Below the pieces are notes generated by a model. That model was not told the origin of the DNA, made no database searches, and worked only from the letters and a program-made list of their open reading frames with translations. From Tetragonia tetragonoides (lineage: Eukaryota > Streptophyta > Magnoliopsida > Caryophyllales > Aizoaceae), in contig CM076147.1 of the NCBI GenBank assembly GCA_038025085.1, forward strand, positions 11,156,501 to 11,220,500: DNA of 64,000 nucleotides. Reading direction: 5' to 3'. Shown here one piece after another: positions 33,040 through 44,379 of this stretch. The position numbers were made by a program, and so were the translations under genes. Numbering within the stretch: position 1 is the first letter of the stretch; every line of letters starts with the position of its first letter.

Positions 33040-33510
33040 GTCACACAATAAGAATCCTTCGATTATCAGTCAAACGGAGAGACCCTGTACTGTAGGTCAC
33101 ACAATAAAAATATTAATCAGAGATAAGATAGGTAATAAATGATAAAAAATCCTTCGATTTTCAGTCGAAGGGAGAGACCCTATGTTGTAGGTCACACAAT
33201 AAATGTCCTTCAATTTTGAGTCGAAGGGGAGCCCTATGCTATAGGTTACACAATAAATGTCTTTCGATTTTCAGTCGAAAGGGAACCCTATGCTGTAGGT
33301 TACACAATAAAAATATTTCGTTAGAAACAGAATAAATGATAAAAATCCTTCGGTTTTTAGTCGAAAGGAGAGACCCTATGCTGTAGGTCACACAATGAAT
33401 GTACTTCGATTTTCATCGAAGGGAACCCTATGCTGTAGGTTACACAATAAATGTCATTCGATTTTCAGTCGAAGGGGAACCCTATGCTGTAGGTTACACA
33501 ATAAAAATTA
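33040..33510. repeat. ~54-bp tandem array in Tat element 2 3' UTR
   Basis: About eight imperfect units. Each has a short hairpin TTCGATTTTCAGTCGAA followed by GGGA-ACCCTATGCTGTAGGT and CACACAATAAA. Some units carry an extra TAAATGATAAAAA spacer, so the period varies. Location between coding region and polypurine tract matches the array in Tat element 1. Confidence 0.9.
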
Positions 33511-35660
33511 TGGTAAATGTAACATGCAAGTAATGTCGTGTAGTTCCGACCATTGGTCGAGTAACCTGCATGGTTAGTCAATTATAGAGAAAAACTGATG
33601 CGTTGACTCTTGGTCAAAGGCGAACCTGTATAAAAGGTCAGACAAAATAGTTGGTTTTAACCAGCCACATACGTAAACATTCATTTGCATGAGTGTAATC
33701 AATGCGATAATCAGAAAAGACGCGACTCTTCTGAAAACAGTTTTCTATAGGACACACCTACATCCTAAGACCTTAAAAGATATGGGACAAAACCCTAAGG
33801 ATTAGACCCAATTAGTGAAGAAAGTTTAGGAACTCACCCAATCAAATGATGATGCAAAAGTCTAATGATATGCAAATCAAATGCATTCAAATAATGTGCT
33901 ATGTAAATGTGTACATGAATGTCATGAGACTCAATACAATGTGATGATAACTAGGCCTAAAGCTCCATGCAACCTAGATATGAATGATGATGCACATGAC
34001 TGGACACATGTAATGCTAAAATGTATGTCTAACAGACAATACTCCAAGGGAAGAAATGAGAGATTGTTTTTTATATATTCTTATTTAAGAAGAGTGCCCC
34101 TCATAAGTCGTGTGACAAGTATTCTCTAGAGATGTCTTCATGTAAAACGCAAAGCCTCTATTGTTGAGGTGCGACCAAGCTTGTTGAAGTAACTTCCTTA
34201 TGTAGATGAGACTCAAAGTCTGCAAATGCTTTACACCAGAATTGGGGGAAATAAAAGCCCCCAGTGTGGATGAAATTTTTCTCCAATGATGGTGAATCTT
34301 CAATGATATCAAGAGTGACGAACATTCAGATGGAGTCATAGGTCCAAGAGATGACAGTTGCAGAGCCACGAGTTGCGGGTATAGAGCCAAAGCAAAGTGG
34401 AGAATTCTGGGTAGAGATGTGGTATTATGAATGAATTGGGCTTAAGTGCTAAAAATAAAAAAAAACGGAATGTTTCGTGATGGATAGAAGATGATGAAGG
34501 TAATTCAAACTCGACTCCAAGTCTGGAGCCCTAAAATGGGTTAAAAATCACGGAAATTTTGAAACCCTTAGAATTAAGAGTTGTCATATGAAAACTGATT
34601 GTTTAGAACCTTTGATTATCACGTGTGAAATGTGAGACTTATTAATGAGATTTTTACGGGGTCGGACCTCTTAAGAGGTTACCTACGTATCCTTGCGGAA
34701 TCAGGCCAAAACGTAGTTCGGGGACCACAAATTTTAGTGCCTTAACTTTTACCTGAGTCATTGTCTTGGGGGATTGACCCAGCGAGCTTGCTATTTTTGC
34801 CTAAGCCATTGAATGAATATGCTTAGCGGGCTTTTTTTTTTTGTATTTTTTTTATTTTTGATTATGCCCTAACTTTTGTGTAGGCCGCCCTTTCGGGTTT
34901 TCAACCTAACGGGCTTTTTTTTTTTTTAGTGAACACACACCTTTGAAGGGTCACACCTCTAGAAGGTCTTTTAGGTTGTAATGTTGGGTCAAGGTGATGG
35001 TTACCAAAGAAGGGATATTCTCCAGTGTGTTGGGGTGTCACTGTGTGGTAAGGAAATTCTCTCTTTATCTTCGAATCACTTGAGATTTTTTTTTTTTTGG
35101 GAATGTTTTTTTTATTATTTATTTTTTTTGATCTCTTGCTCTTTGAGCTCTTTCTCTTTTGAGATAGTGGAGTTCTCCTCACCAATTTGTGATTTCAGTG
35201 ACACTGAAGGATAATGCACACTTCCCATACTCAGGGTTAGGATAAATGTGATTTAAGAAAGAAAGTGGCTTGTGTTTGTTGGCTCAAATGGGCTCCAAGT
35301 GGTAACTTTTATTATTGCAGGTGAAAGGATAATAATATAGGGTGCCAAATGGATGCCTCATGTCCTTGGTACGACTTTAGGATGTGTGTCTTTTTTTTAT
35401 TTATATTTATTGGTCCTTCTCAATTAGTCTCAGAAGTTAAGGTCCATTGCATTGTTCAATCAGATTTAACAACTCAGATTCATCATTGGATTTCCAAGTT
35501 AAACATTCCATGAGAAAAGAAAGAGATAAATAAAGGCTTATTTTATTCAATGCAAATATGAAGCATTTCAATGCTTAAAAGGGATCCTAAGACAAGACTT
35601 GGACTCGACAAAAGAAAGAAAATGGGAGAAACTCTCCAACTTAGCCTAAAACTCTATGAC
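33511..35660 (-). other. Tat element 2 region between gag and 3' array
   Basis: No coding remnant of pol or antisense gene is recognisable. It includes ATG/CATG-rich spacer (33840-34040) and the conserved post-integrase block at about 34670-34725 (GGTTACCTACGTATCC, GGAATCAGGCCA, GTAGTTCG) shared with element 1. Two T-runs at 34828 and 34915 and low-complexity T-rich sequence at 35085-35130 also occur. The retained block shows that pol was lost by deletion rather than never present. Confidence 0.55.
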
Positions 35661-36590
35661 TCAAGGTTGGGCTTCGCCATTGGGCTTGATGGTATTATTG
35701 CCTAATTGGGCGAGGATGTCATCTTCAATAAGCATACCTACGTAATTGAATTGTGCGTAGGTGTTGATGGCTTGAAACTTTAAATGATCAAGATACCTTC
35801 GTTGAAGGTTCTTGATTAACTTGCGAATTTGCTCTTCCTCGGATGCACAGTCAATCATTTCGGCAACCTTGGTTCTCCATCTCTTGAAAAAATGGGTGAA
35901 GTTTTCATTTTCACTTTGCTTAATAGCTTCAAGCTCTCTAATGGCCATTGGTTGAATGACATTGTCAGCGTACCTAGTAAGGAACAAACTGGAAACCTTG
36001 TTCCAATCTTGAACTTGATTGGGCTCGATCTTAAAAAACCATGTCCGGACAGTGGGGTCCAAGGTTTGTGAGAAGAGGTGGACATATAAGTCTGGTCCAC
36101 TCCTCTTACGCTCATAGCAGTAGTAAAGGCCCTTATGTGATATTTTGGATCGTCAGTCCCTTTGAAAATGGAGACTTCGGGCATTGAGAACTTAGGTGGG
36201 AGTTTTTCCTTGATGTGAGAGGAATACCCTTCAGAATTGATCATGTAGTCACTTATGATCTTGTTTTGGGTCAAGATTAATTCGAGCTTCTTGATTTGGG
36301 CCTCAAGTGCGATCACGTCCTCGTTAGGTGGAGGAGTGTCGTTATGTTTTTGTTCGATGACAGTCAAACGATTGTCCATAGATTTCAACAAAGACATCAT
36401 CTCCTTGATCATTTGCTCATCGGTCTTACGTACTTCATTATCTCTAACCATGGTAGCGGGTATGGAAGATGAAAGTGGTTGAGTGATAAACTGCTTTCGA
36501 ACCAGACAGTTGCTTTTGGTATCTCGTTCCCAACTCCTCGGACCGTAGTTCCTTGTTCTACCAATCTGAATATTCACTTAACTTGGTGAG
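35661..36590 (-). pseudogene. Tat-type Gag capsid with frameshift
   Basis: Minus strand. An upstream frame (36577 leftwards) has a coiled-coil-like part (EMMSLLKSMDNRLTVIEQK; IALEAQIKKLELIL), then PPKFSMPEVSIFKGTDDPKY and HIRAFTTAMSVRGVDQTYM, the start of the gypsy capsid. A one-base frameshift near 36085 moves the sense into the frame LDPTVRTWFFKIEPNQVQDW, NKVSSLFLTRYADNVI, ENFTHFFKRWRTKVAEM and EEQIRKLIKNLQRRYLDHL, stopping at 35661. This is the retrotrans-gag capsid core. No zinc knuckle follows. Together the two Tat elements carry complementary gag halves. Confidence 0.85.
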
Positions 36591-38388
36591 GGACACTAAG
36601 GGAGAAGACTTGAAGAATTTTTTTTTTTTTTTTGGGATAAACACACTCTCCTAATTACCCTTGGAGTACTAGCATGCAAGTCTAAGATGGACATGCAATG
36701 ATGACAAGTCTATATGCAATATGATCTAAGATGAATGCAACTATATGTGACATGCAAAATGCTAGAATGATCTAGATGAGTGATGCGTATGTTCATGTGA
36801 AATGCATGATATGCAAAGACTCTAGAATGACCTAATAGACATGTATACCATGAAACAATGTATGAGGAAATGACCTACGATGATTATTCATGCAATCTAA
36901 ATATCCTATATGAGATGCAACATGTATGATCAACAATTAACGAGTAGACCTACCCATCTATAGTAAATGGGTGTTTTAGAATGACGTATGATGCAATGTA
37001 GAATATTCTATATGTCCTAGCATGGAGCTTCTAGAATGAGATGCAATGTAATGATTTTTTTTTTAGAAAAAAAGAAAATGTGGGAAATTAATCTAGAATG
37101 ATTCCTCAACAAAGTTGCCATAATATACAAAGTAACATGTTTGGGCCAAAGATCCTTGACTCAATAAAGGAAAAAATACGGAGACTCTTCACTTAGAGAC
37201 AGGGGAAGGGGAATATTTTCGATTCTTAGCAAAAGAAAATATGTACTCTTGGCTAAGGAAAGGGAAAGATTTTATTCTACACTCAAATTGGGATAAAATA
37301 AAAATTATACTCTTGACTAGGAAAAGGGAAGATTTTATTCTACATTCAAATTGGGATAAAATTAAAGATTATACTCTTGACTAGGAAAAGGGAAAGATTT
37401 TATTCTAGACTCAAATTGGGATAAAAAAAAATTATACTCTTGACTAGGGAAAGGGAAAGATTTTATTCTAGACTCAAATTGGGATAAAATAAAAGATTAT
37501 ACTCTTGACTAGGAAAATGAAAAGATTTTATTCTAGACTCAAATTGGGATAAAATAAAAATTATACTCTTGACTAGGGAAAGGGAAAGATTTTATTCTAG
37601 ACTCAAATTGGGATAAAATAAAAATTATACTCTTGACTAGGGAAAGGGAAAGATTTTATTCTAGACTCAAATTGGGATAAAATAAAATATTATACTCTTG
37701 ACTAAGAAAAGACTGAGTCTTTATTTTATTTGGGATCTTTGTTTAAAACCCATTACTTGGACGAGAAGAAAAAAATTAAGGAATATTTTTTCTCCTAAAA
37801 CAACAAGCATCCTAGGTATCATTCACGGAATATTATTTCCTAAAATAAAAATATTCTAGACTCAATCTTATGCATAGAAGATTACGCAAAGATTGCGTTC
37901 ACACTAGGGCAAACAACACATTCACGCAAAAAATGCAGTCACAAAGATCTAGCATGGACATGGGACTGAGTTTCAAGCCTAAAACATTGGTTCTAGTTCA
38001 TGCAATTGGGTAGACTTAAGGGTTTTGGTCAAAAGGAACTCATGATCAAGAATGTACAATAATCCGCGAGATGCGCAACAATGTGATGCATCCTTGTTAT
38101 CCTACTCGTCGAATGGACGAATGCATAGGAAGGTACATGAGGTGGGGGGATCCATGTTTCTTGGCAAAGAAGAATCGAGTGGATTCTCACCAAGGAACTT
38201 CACCACACTCCAAGGGATAAAAACTGGTTAGAACTTGTTAAAACAAGCTTGGAAGTCGCGCAAACGCATGCAAATGAATGTATGAATGCAAAGCTAACAA
38301 TTAATATGAGCAATAATAACAAGGTCATGAAAAATGCAATTTTAACAATTAATCAAGATCAACTTTCAAGTTACACCCTCTTAATAAT
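36591..38388 (-). other. Leader of Tat element 2
   Basis: Non-coding. 36660-37030 is rich in ATGCAA/CTAGAATGA words. 37241-37706 is a tandem array (separate entry). The rest has no recognised feature. Confidence 0.6.
37241..37706. repeat. ~62-bp tandem array in Tat element 2 leader
   Basis: About eight units built of TTATACTCTTGACTAGG, AAAGGGAAAGATTTTATTCT, AGACTCAAATTGGGATAAAA. Units differ by a few bases and A-run lengths. The first unit (TGTACTCTTGGCTAAGG) is the most diverged, as is usual at array edges. Confidence 0.92.
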
Positions 38389-38406
38389 CCCCAGTTGAGT
38401 CGCCAC
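38389..38406 (-). other. Primer binding site (tRNA-Arg type) of Tat element 2
   Basis: Minus-strand GTGGCGACTCAACTGGGG directly adjacent to the LTR. One mismatch to the usual Tat/Ogre site. Confidence 0.88.
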
Positions 38407-40318
38407 TGTAAACACCAGGGTTTGAATTTAACTGTCTTTACTATTGGGTGTTTAGGATAATTGAAGAGTCGCCACAAAATTTTGAGGAAAACTCTTGGAA
38501 ACCAATAAAGAACCCAAATCGAAAGTCTAGAAAGACTCCAACCTAGGTTTAATGCACTCCAATCCCGATTGGGAATAAATTGACTCTAATGACCCAAATG
38601 ACCAAAGTTGAGTTGGGGGGTGTGGGTACGAATTGGGAAGCTGTTAGGCACCCAATTACGCCCGTTAAATAAATGGCCTCTACTAATTGATCTTGATTAA
38701 TAATTAAAGTTGCACGGTTGCAAACAAATTCGGTCGTCCAATTCCTAGAATTAACTAAGTGGTTTTAACAACATGAATTACTGCTATTGTTATCGCTTTG
38801 CACATGATTTATCCAATTACATGCTATGAATTAATAAAGTGCAAGATTAACCCAATAAAAACATAAGATAATAATATTCTCCAAAACCTACCGTTCTTGC
38901 TTAACGCGCCAATTGCCAACTTGCATCAACAAATAAGTTAGTAACTTCACTGGAATTAAATCAAAGCAATAAAGAAATAGTTAATAAAAACCTGCTTCTC
39001 ATGCAATAATTATAACTAATAAGAAAATTAATCTAAGCATGCAATTAATCTAGTTCTATGATAATTAAACTAATTAAATATGTAAATACGCAAAAACATG
39101 ATTTTTATACTAAACATGCAATAAACATGAATTAAGCTAATCTAACATGATAAATATACTAATATACAAAATCATAATGAATACATGCAAATTAATCAAC
39201 CATAAGCATAATCTAGATAAAACATGATTTTATAAAGAAATGATTTAAAGAAAATAAACCCTCAGGATGGAGAACTTGGATGTTCACTTACGAACGGACG
39301 AATTCCCAAAGATTCTTGTTCTTGATCAAAGGTAGATGAATTATATGTTGTCTTGTGAAGATGAATAATATTAAAGGTTTATTTGTAATGGAAAAGATAA
39401 AGGATAAGTCTTTGTGGTGGAAGGATGATTAGAGTTGTTTTCTTGGTGAAGGAGGAAGAAGATGTATGAAGATAGAGAGATTAGGGTTAATTAGAGAGCT
39501 CTAGGGTTTAATTTGACCTCTCCGTTGTGTTCTCTTTGAAAAATTGGAGGAAAAGAGTATATATAGAGGTAGGTTTAGGTCTGGGATGAAACTAACAAAA
39601 AGGCCAGACAAAATAGTCCAACAGGCGCCTTTCGGGGGGGACCGCTTGGCGTCCAAGCGGCTACCGCTCCAACAAGCGAAAAGCCGCTAGGACTAACGGC
39701 CTAGCTGCTAGGGCAAGCGGCTCAGCCGCTCCGACAGGGAGCGAGACAAATTTTGACGGCCTATAACTTCTTTGTTTGACCTCCGATGGACCTGACTCTT
39801 CTTGCATTCGATTCCTTATTGAAAGGGCTTTGCTTGGACATATTATAAGCCAATTCTCATGAGCATTTCGGGAGTTCTGGCCCAAACAATAAAGAGGTGT
39901 CCATTTCAGTATACCTTGCGGTAATTTGATCATATCTCATTCGTTTCTTATTGGACTTGGACCCATAATATGTCATTTCAAATATATTTGTGTGAGGAAT
40001 CCATGTAAATTAGGCCCACTTGGGAATTATTCCTCTAATGGAGGAGAATCCTATTTGAACCGTGGAGTGTGGTAATCAGAGCATCTCTTTTGTCCCATAA
40101 CTTTGTGGTATCACATCTTTTAACTCCAGTGTCCGTTTGGGACAAGGTAAGGGGCGTTGGAAAGCTTATGAAAAAAGGGGTATGTGATTGTTGTGAAATG
40201 AGAGGATTTATGCCAATGATCAAGAGTTCGAATACTTCGAAAATTCTTACTGTCCATGTTATTCCATATCCATTATCATCGGGTTTTTTGTGGGACAGAG
40301 ACACAATTTGGTGTCTAC
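38407..40318 (-). repeat. 5' LTR of Tat element 2
   Basis: About 1.9 kb. In plus coordinates it begins TGTAAACACCAGGG and ends TTTGGTGTCTAC. On the minus strand, CTATATATACTC (about 39557-39568) is a TATA box. Upstream of it lies a GC-rich cluster of AGCGGCT/AGCCGCT inverted repeats (39620-39745), the same layout as in Tat element 1. The same LTR family makes up the solo LTR at 43.7-47.5 kb. Confidence 0.88.
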
Positions 40319-41300
40319 TCCACTAGGCTTCTATCAAGCCATTCTTGATTGTCATTGCATTGTACTCCCTTAATCAGTGCAACTTATTAACCATCTTCAT
40401 GTAAGAACTGGAGGTCTTCTCTGGCTTTGGTTGCCTCCTCTCCCAGGAATTCGTTACTGATCCTCATATCTTCATCATCCGCCAAGATTTTTCTGGCAAC
40501 GCTAAGTTGCTTTACCCCTAATCTCGTTGACACCTCTATTGATAAATGATCTCCATGCTTCTCACTATCCTTTCTTGGCTCCTCATCTGTTTTGGTCGTT
40601 TCATCTTCTATCTCGGTCACCTGCCTCTCCTTCTCTTCTCTCTGATCTTTCGTTTTCTCCATCTCCCTAGCATCTCTATTCGCCTTCTCAATTCTCATCA
40701 TGGTCTGTGAATTTCTTTTTCCACGTTCGCTATCCTCTTTCTGCTTCCTACTGAATTTTGCAAGTTGCACTTGCAAATAAGCCCCTTCGTATCTTCTGCC
40801 ATCCATACTCCTTATGGCCCTTTGAGCCTCAGTAAGATTTTGGAACTTGACAAATGCAAATCGATGCTTACGACCCCTTCTAAGCTTCCATGGAATGAAC
40901 ACATCAATCACTTTCCCATAACTCCAGAACATCTCCCACACTGCCCTATTGTTTACATTCATAAGTAAGTAGTCCACGAACTGCGATGTCACCCCCGTCC
41001 TGTTACTCATTTCTGGATTCCCTTTCTCTCGTGCAAAGGTTTGCAACCTTCTGGGTGCCATTGTGATTTGTTTTGCACTCCAGACTCTCCAGTTTCTGTT
41101 TCTAAAGACCCCCCCATCTCCCTCTTTAGTGTGAGTTGCACTTCCATAAGTGTTTCTGTTTCTACGCCTTGTTACAATCTGCCATCCGCCGCGATCTCTT
41201 TCATTTTCTGGTTCAATCCAATTTGGGGCAGAGAACCTGAAGCGTCCCCCTATCTTCCCTCTAACTCTCGCTCTCTTTCTTTCTCTCTCTAATATTTTCT
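40319..41300 (-). pseudogene. LINE ORF1 with RRM, 5' part
   Basis: Minus strand from ATG 41061. An RRM occupies residues about 25-105: VDYLLMNVNNRAVWEMFWSY, DVFIPWKLRRGRKHRFAFVK (RNP1-like RFAFVKF) and AQRAIRSMDGRRYEGAYLQV. A charged Lys/Glu-rich linker follows, then LSVARKILADDEDMRISNEF. A stop at 40387 interrupts the homology, which continues (VALIKGVQCNDNQEWLDRSL) to 40319, where the Tat LTR starts. It is the same family as the ORF1 at 52.2-54.3 kb. ORF1 proteins of this kind bind element RNA. 41062-41300 is the CT-rich 5' UTR. Confidence 0.85.
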
Positions 41301-41525
41301 CTCTTTGAGAAAATAACCCCCATATTATGGATTTAAACTATTGTGTTTAATATACATACTAAGGATAATGAAACACACACTCCAATCTAATTTAGTAGAA
41401 GTTTATTGTTCGACTAAGTAATATACTACACTGCAGAATGGAAGAAAAACAATAGATTAGCATATCGTGTATTTCTATTCGCTTAAAGTCATGACACCTC
41501 ATGAGTACATTTGTTCCAAAGTTTC

Positions 41526-43449
41526 TATTGGGAATTTTACGCCCCACTATCATACTACTTTGACCACAGCGGAAGCACAACAAATAAAATACACAAGATA
41601 AATAAACACACCCAATATTTAACGTGCAAAACCCTCTCAACTAGGAAAAACCACGAACCACTACTAGTCCACTAAAAAGAGTGAGTACAACGATATACAT
41701 CAACACACTAACATCTCAGTCTCCCCTAGCTAATGTATTGAAATAATCTACCCAACTCAATCCTCGCTTTTGCCCCTTATACAATTGGACTCTCACCACA
41801 ATTACGACTACCCCATAAATGGCTTTATGCACGGGAAAGCCACAAAACCGTTCCATCCTCATAACCTAGCTTTTGAGGTTAAAGCTAGAAACCCTCCAAC
41901 AGCTTTTGAGGTTAAAGCTAGAAACCCTCCATATCATCGGCTGGGCTTTCTACACACACGCACACTCACACCTCGCATAGTTTTTGGGAAAAGCTACAAA
42001 GCCTTCAACTCTTCAACTGCAACAAGGGAGTTCTCTGTCTTCTTTGGGGCAAAGCCAACTTCTTCAATCTATCACCACCTTTATTTATAGGTCTCCAAAA
42101 AACTCCTCGTTCCATATGACTACTACTCCAATTAGAAAATTACTTGCCACACAATTACTTCCCAAATAATAATTAAATTATCCTACCAAAGTACTCTTTT
42201 AATTCCTTTCCAAAAAATTCCACCGTACTTTCCAAAACTCCTACTGCCCATAATTTCCCAAACTCTATCATTATTGTTGTGAGCTACCTAACCAAATTAA
42301 CACCTTACTAACAAAATATATTGGCGTGGAATATATTAAAATCCCTGACAAACCTCCCCTCACGCCAATATACTTTCTTCAACTCGATCAGCTACCAATA
42401 CCGCAATGCCTCCCCTCGAGCTCTAACCTCTGCTACTCATCTTCATTTTGTTTTCTTTCTTCAACTCTTCTACTCTTGTGTATGCTTCACCATATGTTCA
42501 TCTTCACCGCAGGATTTTCAACCATACGCTCTGATATCACTTGTTGGGGATTATACGCTCCATTACCATACTACTTTGACCACAGTGGAAGCAGAACAAA
42601 TAAAATACACAAGATAAATAAACACACCCAATATTTAACGTGGAAAACCCTCTCAACTTGGGAAAAAACCTCGAACTACTACTAGTCCACTAGCATTGAT
42701 AAAGAGTGAGTACAACAACGACACACATCAACACACTAACATCTCAGTCTCCTCTAGCTAATGTATTGAAATAATCTACCCAACTTAATCCTCACTTTTG
42801 CCCTTCATACAATTGGACTCTCACCACAATTACTATTACCCCATATATGGCTTTATGCACGGAAAAACCACAAAACTGTCCCATCCTCATAACCTAGCTT
42901 TTGAGGTCAAATGTAGAACCCTCCACATAGCTTTTGAGGCCAAAGCTAGAAACCGTCCACATAGCTTTTGAGGTTAAAGCTATAAACCCTCCGTATCATC
43001 GGTTGGGCTTTCTACACACCCGCACACTCACACCTCGCATAGCTTTTCGGAAAAGTTACAAACCCTTCAACTCTTCAACTACAACAAGGGAGCTCTCTCT
43101 CAACCTTGAAGCAAAGTCAACTTCTTCAATCTATCACCACCTGTATTTTTAGGCCTCCAAAAAACTCCTCATTCAATATGACTACGTACTACTCCAATTA
43201 GGAAATTGCTTGCCACACAATTACTTCCCAAATAATAATTAAATTATCCTACCAAAATACTCTTTTGATTCCTTTCCAAAAAATTCCACGTACTTTCCAA
43301 AACTCCTACTGCCCATAACTTCCCAAACAACATATTCTTTGCCAAACTCTATCATCATTGTCGTGAGCTACCTAACCAAATTAACAACCAAACTTCCAAC
43401 TTTTTACTCGTAAAATATATTGGCGTGGAATATATTAAAATCCCTAACA
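41526..43449 (-). mobile_element. Short non-coding LTR element (SMART/TRIM-like)
   Basis: Two long direct repeats, 41526-42350 and 42542-43449, flank only 191 bp. The target duplication GTTTC is perfect (41521-41525 and 43450-43454). In minus orientation the right LTR ends CCCCAACA and is followed by AGTGATATCAGAGC (plus 42529-42542), a Met-type primer site. The purine tract GTGAGGGGAGGTT (plus 42351-42363) precedes the left LTR. Nothing is encoded. Such elements move with proteins of relatives. The LTRs (825 and 908 bp) are unusually long for so short an interior. They differ by indels and substitutions, so the copy is not young. Confidence 0.9.
41866..41935. repeat. CTTTTGAGGTTAAAGCTAGA repeat in left LTR (2 copies)
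   Basis: AGCTTTTGAGGTTAAAGCTA followed by GAAACCCTCC occurs twice here. The right LTR at about 42895-42990 has three related copies. Each unit contains the inverted pair TAGCTTT/AAAGCTA. Confidence 0.85.
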
Positions 43450-43454
43450 GTTTC

Positions 43455-43729
43455 GCGCCAAAAAAATTTGCTCTAAAATTTTGTATTCCCTTAGCAGATA
43501 TGTGTGAGTATTTCATTCACAAAAGATTTTATATAAAACTGTTTCATGATAAATAAATAAATTAATTAAAAAAACAGGCAAAAGTAACACATTTTATTCA
43601 AAACGTAACGTTCTTTTAATATGTTTTAGTCAAGTAACACATTTTTCTCTAATGTAACAGTCATTTCACGATAAGATCGTTTTATAAGAGTTTTTGTTTG
43701 TATTTTAGCCTGTCTTGTGAATGATCATT
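43455..43729. other. Short intergenic stretch
   Basis: AT-rich. Contains two copies of a GTAACACATTTT-like word (about 43585 and 43635). No feature recognised. Confidence 0.4.
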
Positions 43730-44379
43730 TGTAAGAACCTTGGCGAGAATTAATCAACATCAATGAATGTTTAGAGCACTTTTGAGATCTTTTCTTTATT
43801 TTCTATTAATACTTTGATAAGATTGAACAGGAAGTCGGGCACCGAAAATCAAATTTTATTGAAAACAATCCAAGTCAAAAGTTTAAAAAGACTTCAACTC
43901 GATTTAAGTGCATCCTAATTTCGACTGCAAATAATTGATTCATATGACTCAGTGGACAAAAATTGAGTTCAGAGTGTAGATACGGTTTGGGTAGGTGTTA
44001 AGACACCCAATTCTCCCGTTTTAAAACAATAGCATTTACCAATTAATCCTTATTCATGAGTTATTTCTAACATTGCACGGTTCCATACAAATCTGATTGC
44101 CTGAAGTCATTGATTTAACTAAGTGGGTTTGAACACACCACTAAAGTATATTTTATCACTTTTACATGCTTTTAATCTAATTTGCGTCAAAACAATAGAA
44201 ATATTGATCTTTGAACATTTGTAACAATTGATATGGCTTTTGGCGGTCACTCTGGATGTTATAAGAGGTTAATTCTTAATAAGATTCATTATGGCAAGTT
44301 AAAATAAATCAGAGCAGTAACAATAATATCTACCAAAACCCGCATTGATTGTTAAACGCCCCAGATTTGTCAAACTAGG

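Larger units (their letters stand above)
32754..40318 (-). mobile_element. Tat-type element 2, pol-less, 3' LTR truncated
   Basis: Minus-strand element with a full ~1.9-kb 5' LTR (38407-40318), Arg-type primer site (38389-38406), a leader with a tandem array, a capsid-type gag (35661-36590), a 3' UTR with a second tandem array, and a polypurine tract at 32858-32873. Only the last ~104 bp of the 3' LTR (32754-32857) remain. No protease, RT, RNase H or integrase can be found, so it must have relied on other elements. It lies inside a LINE ORF1 whose sequence resumes at 40319. The left flank is not LINE, so the left junction was rearranged and no target duplication can be tested. Confidence 0.85.

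Noticed and set aside
33040..33510. CRISPR-like array of spaced repeats
   Set aside because: Units are imperfect tandem repeats without unique spacers, in a plant retroelement 3' UTR.
41770..42169. Plus-strand frames in the short LTR element
   Set aside because: They lie in the LTR and are created by the CTTTTGAGGTTAAAGC repeat; frames are not shared between the two LTRs.
43455..43729. Possible MITE based on repeated GTAACACATTTT words
   Set aside because: Only direct, not inverted, similarity, and no target duplication.
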